A stretch of DNA of 64,000 bases from Plantactinospora sp. KBS50 (GCF_002285795.1 NZ_CP022961.1:2732001-2796000); one strand, 5' to 3'. Shown: positions 10,601-19,176, counted from the stretch's first letter. Numbers and translations: made by a program. Notes: generated by a model from the sequence alone, not told the origin.

Positions 10601-11132
10601 TCTCATCTGGCACTCCCTGGCCAGCGGGCTGGCGGTGGGGGCGCATCCGGAGGACGACCGGGCGATGCCGATGTCGCCGGTGGACGTGCTCTCCCGGGCG
10701 GTGGTCGAGCTGGCCGTCAGCCCCGCGTCGGTGGCGCGCGTCTACCACCTCGTCGACGAGCGGTCGCTGAGCATGCGCCAACTGTTCGAGCTGCTCGCTG
10801 AGGCCGGGCTGCCGACCCGGGCGGTCCCGCTGCGCGAGTGGCAGGCGCTGATCGCCGACCGCGCGCTGGCCACCGGCAGCGCGGTGCTCGGCGCGACCGC
10901 GCTCTACGAGTTGGAGGGTCACGAGCTGGCCGAGGACGGAGTCCAGGCCCGGGGTTGGCAGTCATGGCTGCGCCGGCGGCGGCTCTCTCCGGCGATCACC
11001 GCCGAGCAACTACGTGCCGGGCTGACCCACCTGGCCGGCCGGGTGGACGAGATCGCGCGGCTGCTGCCGGACCTGGCCGCGGGCGCGGCCTCCGGGACCG
11101 AACTGGCGAGGAGTGGTTATGGCAACGGTTGA
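7641..11132 (+). CDS. Type I PKS: KS - (no AT) - ACP - thioester reductase (three apparent frameshifts)
   Basis: Read as one gene of about 1,164 residues once one base is restored in each of the runs at 7789-7792 (C4), 8377-8380 (G4) and 9742-9745 (G4). The KS occupies about residues 1-425 and has all catalytic elements: QTGCSSSL, EAHGTATA and NIGHTGPAAG. No acyltransferase GHSxG region follows; about 120 residues of linker lead straight to the post-AT motif LPTYPFSRNRFW. An ACP is at about 672-745 (LGGTSLLSV after repair). A C-terminal NAD(P)-dependent reductase has GATGYLG and the YGASK pair. Chain release as an aldehyde or alcohol is expected from the R domain family. The extender must arrive in trans, plausibly from the hydroxymalonyl-ACP genes that follow. 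Confidence 0.88.
9601..9645 (+). repeat. 15-bp tandem repeat x3 inside the PKS gene
   Basis: Three near-identical 15-bp units (accaacggcgcggcg type) encode TNGAA-TNGAA-TNGVA in the linker before the ACP domain. In-frame unit changes would lengthen or shorten the linker without disrupting the protein. Confidence 0.85.
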
Positions 11133-11976
11133 GGAACGGCTGGGAGTCCTGGGCGCCGGCACGATGGGCAGCGCCGTCGCCGCGCTGGCGGTCGGCAACG
11201 GCCTGCCGGTGGTGCTGCTCGACGTCTGCGACGGCGTGCTGGACACGGCCCGGGCGGCGGTGCGCGGGCATCTGCGGATGGGTCAGCTGATGGGTCGGCT
11301 GCCCCGCGGCGGGGAGCCCGGCGAGCTGACCACCACCACCGACATGGCCGACCTCGCCGGCTGCACGGCGGTGGTCGAGGCGGTCACCGAGAGGGCCGAC
11401 CTCAAGGCGAAGGTGCTGGCCGAGGTCTGCGCCGCGGTCGCACCGGGCACGCTGCTCATCTCGAACACCTCGGCCATCCCGATCGACGAGCAGGCCGGCT
11501 GGGTGACTGAGCCGGCCCGGCTGGTCGGCATCCACTTCATGAACCCGCCGTACCTGATCGAGACGGTCGAGCTGATCCGCGGGCCGCGCAGTGATGCCGA
11601 CGCGCTGGCCGACGCGTCCGCGCTGCTTGACCGGCTCGGGCGACGCGCAGTGGTGGTCGGCGACGGGCCTGGATTCGTGATCAACCGGATCCTGCAACGC
11701 ATGATCAACGAGTCGGCCCGGATCGTGGAGGAGGGCATCGCCAGCCCGGAGGCGGTCGACGAGCTGTTCCGCGGCTGCCTCGGCCACAGCACCGGTCCGC
11801 TGGCCACCGCCGACCTCATCGGCCTGGACAACGTGGCCGACTCGCTGGTGGTGCTCTGGGAACGCACCGGAGACGCCGGCTACGAGCCCTGCCGGTTGCT
11901 GCGATCGAAGGTCGCCGTGGGAGACCTGGGCCGCAAGACCGGCCGGGGCTTCTTCGAATACGGAGGAAAGCGATGA
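11119..11976 (+). CDS. 3-hydroxyacyl-CoA dehydrogenase family protein (FkbK-like)
   Basis: 285 residues with an N-terminal Rossmann motif (LGVLGAGTMGSAVA), the catalytic-region sequence GIHFMNPP, and the typical C-terminal half with GPGFVINRIL. Together with the next ACP, the acyl-CoA dehydrogenase and the HAD protein it matches the gene set that turns a glyceryl-ACP into hydroxymalonyl-ACP, where this enzyme oxidises the C3 hydroxyl. ATG 11119 has GAGGAG six bases upstream and overlaps the end of the PKS gene in another frame. An upstream GTG at 11113 is possible but lies within the ribosome site. Confidence 0.88.
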   Translation: MATVEERLGVLGAGTMGSAVAALAVGNGLPVVLLDVCDGVLDTARAAVRGHLRMGQLMGRLPRGGEPGELTTTTDMADLAGCTAVVEAVTERADLKAKVLAEVCAAVAPGTLLISNTSAIPIDEQAGWVTEPARLVGIHFMNPPYLIETVELIRGPRSDADALADASALLDRLGRRAVVVGDGPGFVINRILQRMINESARIVEEGIASPEAVDELFRGCLGHSTGPLATADLIGLDNVADSLVVLWERTGDAGYEPCRLLRSKVAVGDLGRKTGRGFFEYGGKR

Positions 11977-12245
11977 AGCCCACGTCGACCGGACCGGGTA
12001 CCGCCGAGCAGATCCGGGCGAACCTCGTCGAATTCCTGCGCAGTCGTACCCGTACGGCGGTCGAACCGGATCTCGACCTGTTCAAATCCGGCCTGGTCAG
12101 CTCGTTGTTCGCGCTGGAGCTGCTGGTGCACCTGGAAGGTACGTTCGGCATCACGGTCGGCGGGGCCGACCTGACCCTGGACAACTTCCGGACCGTGCTC
12201 GCCATGACGGCGCTGGTGCAACGGCTGGCGGCGGCCGATGGCTGA
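11973..12245 (+). CDS. Discrete acyl carrier protein (FkbJ-like)
   Basis: 90 residues, a usual size for a free-standing ACP. The helix-II region DLFKSGLVSSLFALELL carries the candidate phosphopantetheine serine in the place usually read as DSL. The start overlaps the upstream dehydrogenase stop and the end overlaps the acyl-CoA dehydrogenase start, so the three are translationally coupled. The likely role is to carry glyceryl-, then hydroxymalonyl-type units for the AT-less PKS module. Confidence 0.88.
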   Translation: MKPTSTGPGTAEQIRANLVEFLRSRTRTAVEPDLDLFKSGLVSSLFALELLVHLEGTFGITVGGADLTLDNFRTVLAMTALVQRLAAADG

Positions 12246-13347
12246 GCCGTGGGGGGCGGCCGTCGACCTGATGACCCGACTGGTCGGCGACTCCGCCGGG
12301 GAATGGGACCGGGCCGGGCGGGTGCCGGTCGAGATCGTGACGCAGCTGGCGGCCGGAGGCGTGCTCTGCGCCCAACTCCCGGCCGAGTTCGGTGGGCTTG
12401 GTCTGACCAGCGGGGAGAACGGCGAGCTGACCGCCCACGCGGGCCGGCTCTGCTCGTCGCTGCGCAGCCTGATGACCTCGCACGGAATGGCAGCCTGGAC
12501 GGTGCAGCGGTTCGGCCGCCCCGAGCAGCAGCGGGCCCTGCTGTCCGAGCTGACCTGCGGGGTGCTGGCCTGTGTGGCGTTCAGCGAGGCCGGCGCCGGC
12601 AGCGACCTGTCGGCGATGTCCGCCCGGATCACCCCGGCCGGCGACACCGTGGTGGTGAACGCGGAGAAGGTGTGGATCACCGGTGCCATGTACGCCGGTA
12701 AGATCCTCACCTTCGCCCGCTACGGGGATGGCTTCGCGGCGGTGATGGTCCCGCGGACCGCCCCCGGCGTGACGGTGACCAGGGTCAGCGAGCCGCTGGG
12801 CTGCCGCGCCGCTGGGCACGCCGACGTCCGGTTGGACGGGGTACGCCTGCCGGCGGACGCGGTGCTCGGCGGGGCCGGGCTGCCGATGGACTGGCTCGTC
12901 ACGACCGCGCTGACCTACGGGCGCATCTCGGTGGCGTGGGGCTGCGTCGGCATTCTCCGGGCCTGCCTGGCCGCGACCGTCGCGCACTGCGGGGAGCGCG
13001 AGCAGTTCGGCCGGCCGCTGCACCGCCACCAGCTGGTGGCCGGTCACCTCGCGGACCTGGTGCTGGCCGAACACGCCGCCATGCTGGCCTGCCGCGAGGC
13101 CAGCCGCTGCTGGGACGAACGGTCGAGCGACCTGGCGATGGCCGCGGTGCTGGCCAAACAGGTCGCCGCGACCGGCGCCACCGACGGCGCCCGGCTGGCG
13201 GTGCAGGTGCTGGGCGCCCGCGGGGCGCAGGACGGGCATCCGGTGGCCCGCGCGTACCGCGACGCCAAGCTCATGGAGATCATCGAGGGCAGCAGCGAGA
13301 TCAGCCGGCTGCTGCTGGCCGAGCGAGCCCTGGCGGTCTGGTCGTGA
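12238..13347 (+). CDS. Acyl-CoA (acyl-ACP) dehydrogenase (FkbI-like)
   Basis: 369 residues with the acyl-CoA dehydrogenase fold: an N-terminal helical domain, FSEAGAGSD in the middle beta domain (flavin and substrate contact), and a C-terminal helical domain ending with EIIEGSSEISRLLLAERAL. In extender-unit clusters this homologue oxidises a 3-hydroxy- or 3-oxo-propionyl intermediate on the ACP to the malonyl-type acid. No O-methyltransferase (FkbG-type) gene accompanies it, so the unit would be hydroxymalonyl rather than methoxymalonyl, by inference. Confidence 0.9.
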   Translation: MAEPWGAAVDLMTRLVGDSAGEWDRAGRVPVEIVTQLAAGGVLCAQLPAEFGGLGLTSGENGELTAHAGRLCSSLRSLMTSHGMAAWTVQRFGRPEQQRALLSELTCGVLACVAFSEAGAGSDLSAMSARITPAGDTVVVNAEKVWITGAMYAGKILTFARYGDGFAAVMVPRTAPGVTVTRVSEPLGCRAAGHADVRLDGVRLPADAVLGGAGLPMDWLVTTALTYGRISVAWGCVGILRACLAATVAHCGEREQFGRPLHRHQLVAGHLADLVLAEHAAMLACREASRCWDERSSDLAMAAVLAKQVAATGATDGARLAVQVLGARGAQDGHPVARAYRDAKLMEIIEGSSEISRLLLAERALAVWS

Positions 13348-13432
13348 CCGGCCGCGTCGCGCATCGGGTGGTGCGGGGCGACCACGACCGGGACGGTACG
13401 GGCCACCAGGGCATGACCAGGAGGGCTTTCTC

Positions 13433-14401
13433 ATGACCGCCGAGCCGGTTGGGATCGGCGCCGTGCACTGCACCCTGCCCGGCGTCCGCCAGAAGACCTG
13501 CGAGTTGCCCGAACTTGCGAACCTCGGGCACGAGCAGGTCGAATTCGTCACCACCAGCGGCATCGAGACCGTTGGGCTGTTCGAGGACCACAGCGCCGGC
13601 GACCTCGCGGCCGAGGCGTGCCGGGAACTGCTCGCCGATCACCCGGTCGACGCCGACGTCCTGATCCTGGTCGGTCCGCGGGCGCCCGATGTGCTGCTGG
13701 GCTCCGACGCGACCCGGGTGCAGGCCGAGGCCAAGTTGCCCGGCACCGCGTTCACCCTGGACGGGCTGGGTTGTAGCGGCTCCAGCGCGGCCTGGGGACT
13801 GGCCCGGGATCTGCTGCTGGCCGACCCGTCCCGGCGGGGTGTGATCATCGCGCACGGCAGCCGTCCGACCGGACTGGACCGGGTGCGCTTTCCGGTAACG
13901 ATCATCGGCGACGGCGGGTACGCGATGAGCATCGTTCCCGGTGGCCGGCCCGTGCTGCGGGCGCATCGAATCGAGTCCGACGGCGCCTTTCACGACCTGT
14001 TCACCGTCGACTACCGGCGGGTCCCCTGGTACGAGTGGCGCGAGGTGTGCACCTCGCCCGACCGGTACCGCTTCGAGCTGGCCATGCAGAGCCGGACGCG
14101 GTTCGTCCGGCTGGTGGACGACGTGCTCGCCGACGCCGGGGTGACCCGGGACGAGGTCCGCACCGTGCTGATGCAGAACGTGACCGTGGGCGCCTACCAG
14201 TTCTACGAGGCGCTGCTCGGCCTGCCGATTCACCCGATCTGCGCCGCCCATCTGCGCGCCTACGGCCACCTCGGCGCGATGGACGTCGTGCTCAACCTGT
14301 CCCGGCTCACCGCCACCACGGAACTCACCGAGGGAGATCTGGTCATTGTCCTCAACAACAGTCCGGTTGCGGCCTGGGCGGTGACGCTGTGGGAGATCTG
14401 A
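13433..14401 (+). CDS. 3-oxoacyl-ACP synthase III (KAS III)-like protein, copy 1
   Basis: 322 residues with a thiolase-like fold. The nucleophile context is DGLGCSGSSAAW (cysteine near residue 113), and a GHLGAMD-type histidine lies near residue 280. The usual Asn-Asn pair region is less clear (NVTVGAYQFY, later NNSPVAAW). AGGAGG sits 11-16 bases before the ATG. It is sandwiched between the extender-unit acyl-CoA dehydrogenase and the FkbH-like gene, suggesting it condenses or transfers a carrier-bound unit rather than serving fatty-acid synthesis. Acyltransferase or ester-forming activity is an alternative known for KAS III relatives in secondary metabolism. Confidence 0.8.
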   Translation: MTAEPVGIGAVHCTLPGVRQKTCELPELANLGHEQVEFVTTSGIETVGLFEDHSAGDLAAEACRELLADHPVDADVLILVGPRAPDVLLGSDATRVQAEAKLPGTAFTLDGLGCSGSSAAWGLARDLLLADPSRRGVIIAHGSRPTGLDRVRFPVTIIGDGGYAMSIVPGGRPVLRAHRIESDGAFHDLFTVDYRRVPWYEWREVCTSPDRYRFELAMQSRTRFVRLVDDVLADAGVTRDEVRTVLMQNVTVGAYQFYEALLGLPIHPICAAHLRAYGHLGAMDVVLNLSRLTATTELTEGDLVIVLNNSPVAAWAVTLWEI

Positions 14402-15480
14402 AGACCGTCAAGTGCGTCGTCTGGGACCTCGACAACACTCTGTGGCAGGGAACCCTGGTCGAGGACCCTGAGGTGGTCCTCGTCGAACGGATCCGTTCGG
14501 TGGTTGAGACCCTGGATGCCCGCGGCATCCTTCAGTCGGTGGCCAGCAAGAACGACCACGAACCGGCGTGGGCTGCGCTGGAGCGGCTGGGTCTGGGCGA
14601 ATACCTGGTCCTGCCCCAGATCAGCTGGGGACCCAAGTCCACTGCGGTGCGGGTGATCGCGGACCGGCTCAATTTCGCGTACGACACCGTCGCGTTCGTC
14701 GACGACCTGCCCAACGAGCGGGCCGAGGTGGCCTTCCACCTGCCCGACGTGCGTTGCTATCCGGCGGCCGACGCGCCCGGCCTGCCGGACCGCCCGGAGT
14801 TCCAGCCGACCATCACGGTCGACTCCCGCCGTCGGCGGGCGATGTACCAGGCCGGGTTCCACCGCGAGCGCGCTCGGGAGACGTTCGCCGGCACGGACGA
14901 GGACTTCCTGCGAACACTCGACATCCGGATGTCCATCGTGCAGGCGACCGAGGACCAACTGGCCCGGGTGGAGGAACTCACCCTGCGTACCAGCCAGATG
15001 AACGCCACCGGGGTGCACTACTCCGCCGAGACGCTGCGCGGGTTCCTGGACGATCCGGGGCACGAGGTCTTCGTGATCTCCATGAGCGACCGGTTCGGTT
15101 CACACGGGGCGATCGGCGTGGTTCTGTTGCACCGCCACCGCGAGGTGTGGCATCTCAAGCTGCTGGCCACCTCGTGCCGGGTGGTCTCGCTGGGCGCCGG
15201 CGCCACCCTGTTGCGCTGGCTGATCGACCGGTCGGCGCGGGCCGGGGCGCACCTGGCGGCGGACTTCCGGCGGACCGATCGTAACCGGATGATGGAGGTC
15301 GCCTACCGCTTCGCCGGGCTGACCGACGAGGACTGCGCCTGCGTCCGGGCGATCGGGATCGCCGGCCGTGACGGCATCGAGGTGCTGCACATCCGTCCGG
15401 CCCCGCAGCCGGCCCCGACCACCATGACGGTCGAGGCTCCCGGGCTCGGCGGGCCGGTGGTGAGCGGGGCGACCCCGTGA
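14389..15480 (+). CDS. FkbH-like HAD-superfamily glyceryl transferase/phosphatase
   Basis: 363 residues. The N-terminus has the HAD nucleophile motif VVWDLDNTLWQG, with KSTAVR and FVDDLPNERAEV forming the later HAD motifs. The C-terminal half (about residues 190-340) is GNAT-like, as is usual for FkbH proteins. FkbH-family proteins take 1,3-bisphosphoglycerate, dephosphorylate it and load glyceryl onto an ACP. The GTG at 14389 overlaps the end of the KAS III gene; the open frame extends further upstream, but homology begins at this point. It completes the hydroxymalonyl-ACP set. Confidence 0.92.
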   Translation: MGDLKTVKCVVWDLDNTLWQGTLVEDPEVVLVERIRSVVETLDARGILQSVASKNDHEPAWAALERLGLGEYLVLPQISWGPKSTAVRVIADRLNFAYDTVAFVDDLPNERAEVAFHLPDVRCYPAADAPGLPDRPEFQPTITVDSRRRRAMYQAGFHRERARETFAGTDEDFLRTLDIRMSIVQATEDQLARVEELTLRTSQMNATGVHYSAETLRGFLDDPGHEVFVISMSDRFGSHGAIGVVLLHRHREVWHLKLLATSCRVVSLGAGATLLRWLIDRSARAGAHLAADFRRTDRNRMMEVAYRFAGLTDEDCACVRAIGIAGRDGIEVLHIRPAPQPAPTTMTVEAPGLGGPVVSGATP

Positions 15481-17027
15481 CCGGGCGCACGCTGTACCAG
15501 TGGTTCGTCGGGACGGCACTGCGCCAGCCGGAGCTGATCGCGGTCGAGGGGGGCGGCGCGACACTCAGCTACGGGCAACTGCACCGCGCGGCCGAGTCCC
15601 TGGCGGCACGCATCCTGCGTCGGCACGGCGCGGCGCCCGCCCGGGTCGCCCTGCTGGCCGGCCGCGGTCCGGTGGCCTGCGCCGGCTACCTGGCGGCGCT
15701 GCGACTCGGCGCGGCCGTCACCCCGGTCAACCCGGGTTATCCGGTGCTGCGCAACCGGGCCGTGGTCGACCTGGCGGAGGCGGACGTGCTGCTCGCGGAC
15801 GAGGACGTCGGCCAGGCCGGTGAACTCGGCCCGCGGGACGGCAGCACGGTCACGGTCGCCGTCGCCGAGCTGACCGACCCGGCGGGGCCGGCGCCGCTGC
15901 CGCCGTACCGGGGCAACCTCGACGACCCGGCCTACGTGCTGTTCACCTCGGGCTCGACGGGCCGGCCCAAGGGCGTGCCGATCAGCCACCGCAGCGCCGA
16001 CGCCTATGTGGCGCACAACGTGGCTCGGTACGAGGTCGGCCCGGGGTGCCGGATGTCGCACACCTTCGACCTGACCTTCGATCCGTCGGTGTTCGATCTG
16101 TTCGTCACGTGGGGTGGCGGCGCCACCCTGGTGGTGCCCGGCCCGGGTGACCTGCTCAGCCCGGTCGACCACGTCCGGCGCACGGCGATCACGCACTGGT
16201 TCTCCGTGCCGTCGGTGGTGTCCGTCGCAACCGAGATGGGCAGGCTGGGCCCGGGGTACGCTCCGTCGCTGCGGCAGAGCACGTTCATCGGCGAGCCGTT
16301 CACCCTCGACCAGGCCGCGGCCTGGCGGGCGGCCACCGGCGGTGGGCACATCGACAACGTGTACGGACCCACCGAACTCACCGTGGCGTGCAGCGAGTAC
16401 CGGCTGCCCGAGCGGCCCGGGTCCTGGCCCACCACCTCGAACGGCACCGTGCCGATCGGCCGGATGTACCCGCTCCTGGACTGGGTGCTGCTGGACGCGT
16501 CCGACGGGGTGGCTGCCGGGACGGAGGTGGACGAGGGGGAGCTGTGCGTGCGCGGGGTTCAGCGCTTCGGCGGTTACCTCGATCCGAGCGACAACCCGGG
16601 CCGGTTCGTGCGGGACGGCGACGGGCCGCCCGCCACGTCCGACTACTACCGTACGGGCGACCGGGTCCGGGTCGAACACGGTGAGTTGGTACACCTCGGG
16701 CGGCTCGACAACCAGGTGAAGGTCCGTGGCTACCGGGTCGAACTGGGCGAGGTGGAACACGCCCTGCGCGGCCATCCGGACGTCAGCCAGGCCATCGTGA
16801 TCGCGGTTGAGTACGGCGGCGAGCTGGAGTTGGCCGGCTGCTTCACGGGACGGGACGTCTCGACCAGACAGCTGGGTCGCTGGCTGCGGCAGCGGGTACC
16901 GGTGCACATGGTGCCGCGCCGACTCGTCCGGCTGGACGCCATCCCGCTCAACCCGAACGGCAAGGCCGACCGTGGCCGGATCCGCGAGCTCATGCTGGCC
17001 GGGGCGCCGGCCCGATCGAGGAGCTGA
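15477..17027 (+). CDS. Free-standing amino-acid adenylation domain protein
   Basis: 516 residues with no fused carrier. Core motifs present: LFTSGSTGRPKG (A3), VYGPTEL (A5), YRTGDRV (A7), and NPNGKADR (A10 lysine). It resembles single-domain A enzymes that charge a separate carrier. The pocket starts D-P-F in FDPSVFDLF, and I cannot match it to a known code. The start overlaps the upstream stop (GTGA). Because the two carrier domains of the C-T-C-T protein lack A domains, this enzyme is a natural candidate to load one of them, or to load the discrete ACP with an amino acid. Confidence 0.9.
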   Translation: MTGRTLYQWFVGTALRQPELIAVEGGGATLSYGQLHRAAESLAARILRRHGAAPARVALLAGRGPVACAGYLAALRLGAAVTPVNPGYPVLRNRAVVDLAEADVLLADEDVGQAGELGPRDGSTVTVAVAELTDPAGPAPLPPYRGNLDDPAYVLFTSGSTGRPKGVPISHRSADAYVAHNVARYEVGPGCRMSHTFDLTFDPSVFDLFVTWGGGATLVVPGPGDLLSPVDHVRRTAITHWFSVPSVVSVATEMGRLGPGYAPSLRQSTFIGEPFTLDQAAAWRAATGGGHIDNVYGPTELTVACSEYRLPERPGSWPTTSNGTVPIGRMYPLLDWVLLDASDGVAAGTEVDEGELCVRGVQRFGGYLDPSDNPGRFVRDGDGPPATSDYYRTGDRVRVEHGELVHLGRLDNQVKVRGYRVELGEVEHALRGHPDVSQAIVIAVEYGGELELAGCFTGRDVSTRQLGRWLRQRVPVHMVPRRLVRLDAIPLNPNGKADRGRIRELMLAGAPARSRS

Positions 17028-17028
17028 G

Positions 17029-18075
17029 ATGGACTTCAGCCTGTTCTACTTCGCCAATGACAGTGAGGCCGAGACCGTCGGCCGATACCGGCTGCTGATC
17101 GACGGCGCCACCTTCGCGGATCGGAACGGTCTGGCCGCGGTGTGGACACCGGAGCGGCACTTTCACCCGTTCGGTGGCCTTTACCCGAACCCAGCCGTCA
17201 CCTCGGCCGCGATCGCCACCATCACCGAGCGGATCCAGATCCGAGCCGGCAGCGTGGTCGCCCCGCTGCACAGCCCGCTGCGGATCGCCGAGGAGTGGTC
17301 GATGGTGGACAACCTTTCCGACGGCCGGGCCGGGGTTTCGTTCGCCTCCGGTTGGCACGCGGTCGACTTCGCGCTGCGACCCGACTCCTACCGGGACCGA
17401 CGCACCATCCTGTTCGACCAGATCGACCAGGTCCGGCGGTTGTGGCGGGGCGAGCAGATCGAGGTGGTCGACGGGGCCGGCGGCCTCAGCCGGGTCGGCG
17501 TCTACCCACCGCCGGTGCAGCCCGAGTTGCCGATCTGGGTGACCAGCGCTGGCGGGATCGAAACATTCCGCAACGCCGGGCGCTGCGGCGCCGGTCTGCT
17601 GACCCACCTGCTCGGGCAGGAGCTGGACGAGCTCGCGGTGAAGATCAAGGCATACCGGACGGCGGTGGCCGCGCGACCCGGTGCCGACTCCTGGCCAGGC
17701 CACGTGGTGCTGATGGTGCATACGTACCTGAACGAGGACGAGGACGCGGCCGAGGACCTCGTCCGGCAGCCGCTGAGCGCGTACCTGCGCAGCTCGTTGC
17801 AGCTGCTGCTGGGCGCGCGGCTGGACGGGGCCCGCCCGATGGACCCGGATCGACTGTCTGAGGAGGACCGGGAGTTCCTGGTGGCCCGATCGTTCCAGCG
17901 TTACTTCCACGACGGCGGCCTGCTCGGCTCGGTGGACAAGGCCACGGGAATGGTCGAGCGGTTCGCCGCCGTCGGAGTGGACGAGGTGGCCTGTCTGATC
18001 GACTTCGGGCTGCCCACGGCGACCGTTCTGGCCGGGCTGGACCGGCTCGCGGTGCTGTCGGACCGGGTCCGCTGA
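17029..18075 (+). CDS. Luciferase-like flavin-dependent monooxygenase, secondary-metabolism (MupA/Atu3671-like) type
   Basis: 348 residues. It begins MDFSLFYFANDSE and contains WTPERHFHPFGG, NPAVTSAAIAT, APLHSPLRIAEEW and VSFASGWHAVDF, the pattern of the luciferase-like family associated with NRPS/PKS clusters. These TIM-barrel enzymes use reduced FMN supplied by a separate reductase. An FMN reductase is encoded about 1.1 kb downstream, which fits a two-component system. Hydroxylation of a carrier-bound aminoacyl or acyl chain is the likely chemistry by analogy; the exact site is unknown. GAGGAG lies just upstream of the ATG. Confidence 0.88.
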   Translation: MDFSLFYFANDSEAETVGRYRLLIDGATFADRNGLAAVWTPERHFHPFGGLYPNPAVTSAAIATITERIQIRAGSVVAPLHSPLRIAEEWSMVDNLSDGRAGVSFASGWHAVDFALRPDSYRDRRTILFDQIDQVRRLWRGEQIEVVDGAGGLSRVGVYPPPVQPELPIWVTSAGGIETFRNAGRCGAGLLTHLLGQELDELAVKIKAYRTAVAARPGADSWPGHVVLMVHTYLNEDEDAAEDLVRQPLSAYLRSSLQLLLGARLDGARPMDPDRLSEEDREFLVARSFQRYFHDGGLLGSVDKATGMVERFAAVGVDEVACLIDFGLPTATVLAGLDRLAVLSDRVR

Positions 18076-18076
18076 G

Positions 18077-19036
18077 ATGGCCGGCATCGTCGACTTCGAG
18101 ATCCGGCTGCCGGACGGGCGGGCCCGGACGGCCGAGATGAGCCGGCGGTCGGGGCTGGCCGAACCGGACATCCTGAAGATCACCCACTGCGCCGAATGGC
18201 CCGCGTTGGGCCCCGGCGAGTACGCCTGGTCGCTGGCCACCGAGGCGGCCCGCGCCCTGCTGGATCGCACCGGGATCGGGCCCGCGGCGATCGATCGGGT
18301 GGTGTACGCCGGCTCCGGCGAGTGGGACGTGCCGTTCTGGTCACCCGCCGCCAAGGTCGCCGCCGAACTGGGCGTCACCGGCGCGCACTGCTTCGAGGTG
18401 ACCAACTTCTGCAACGCGTCCGCCCTGGCGTACCGGGTCGGCATGCGCGAGATCGACGCGGGGGCGGCACGCCACGTTCTGGTGCTGTTGGGCGACCGGC
18501 TGAGCCAGCTGGTGGACTACGCCGACCCGGACTCGCGGCACCTGTTCAACTTCGGGGACGCACCGGCCGCGGTACTGCTCGGGGCGGATGGCGAACGATT
18601 CGGCTACCGGCACGGTGAGTTGCTGACCGACCCCTCCTGGTCCGACTACTACCAGGGAGAGCTCGACGACTTCCAGGTCCTGATGCGCCGCCGGGGACGC
18701 CGTCCCGGACTGTCGGACGCCTACCTGACCAACTACCTCGCCGTGCTCTCCGCGACACTCGAACGTCTCGGCGTCGGGCTCGGCGACGTGCGGTTCCTCC
18801 TGGTCAACCACAGCGACCGCAACGTGCACCAGCGGCTGCTCGACGCCCTCGCGCTGCCGGCCGAACGCAGCGTGTTCAACTATCACCGGTACGGGCACAT
18901 GGGCGGCGCCGACACCCTGCTGGCCCTCGACGACCTGCTCGCCGCGGACCGGCTGGCCAAGGGCGATCTCGTCCTGTTGGCCAGCAGCGGGATGGGGTTC
19001 AGCTGGGGCGTCACCGCGCTGGAGTTCCGCGGATGA
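18077..19036 (+). CDS. 3-oxoacyl-ACP synthase III (KAS III)-like protein, copy 2
   Basis: 319 residues. The active-site cysteine context is EVTNFCNASALAY (near residue 113). A histidine lies in YHRYGHMGGADT (near 274), and LVNHSDRNVH supplies the second polar site. It is only distantly similar in sequence to copy 1 at 13433. Two dissimilar KAS III homologues in one cluster suggest separate condensation or acyl-transfer steps. It begins one base after the luciferase-like gene ends. Family assignment is good; the reaction is inferred. Confidence 0.78.
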   Translation: MAGIVDFEIRLPDGRARTAEMSRRSGLAEPDILKITHCAEWPALGPGEYAWSLATEAARALLDRTGIGPAAIDRVVYAGSGEWDVPFWSPAAKVAAELGVTGAHCFEVTNFCNASALAYRVGMREIDAGAARHVLVLLGDRLSQLVDYADPDSRHLFNFGDAPAAVLLGADGERFGYRHGELLTDPSWSDYYQGELDDFQVLMRRRGRRPGLSDAYLTNYLAVLSATLERLGVGLGDVRFLLVNHSDRNVHQRLLDALALPAERSVFNYHRYGHMGGADTLLALDDLLAADRLAKGDLVLLASSGMGFSWGVTALEFRG

Positions 19037-19161
19037 GCCCGCCCGCCTTCCACGTCTGGCCGGGCGGCCACTTCCACCTTCTCGACCAGCCGCAGGCGGT
19101 GGGCCGCCGGCTGTGCGAGGACATCGTCGCAACGCGGCCCCGATGCGGTCGCCCGATCTGA
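19033..19161 (+). pseudogene. Type II thioesterase C-terminal remnant
   Basis: A 42-residue frame that overlaps the KAS III stop (ATGAGC) and reads AFHVWPGGHFHLLDQP near its start. In type II thioesterases the catalytic histidine lies in a near-identical PGGHFxL context about 35 residues from the C-terminus, so this looks like the tail of such an enzyme with everything upstream lost. The catalytic serine and aspartate are absent, so it cannot be an active hydrolase alone. It could be a relic of a rearranged editing thioesterase or, less likely, a functional short peptide. Confidence 0.5.
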
Positions 19162-19176
19162 ACCGAGGGGGATCCG

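Noticed and set aside
4298-11132. Pseudogene call for the NRPS-PKS core
   Set aside because: All catalytic motifs are intact on either side of each shift and no in-frame stops or larger deletions are seen.
15477-17027. Assigning a substrate such as serine or D-alanine to the free A domain
   Set aside because: The manually read pocket does not match a code I can recall with confidence.
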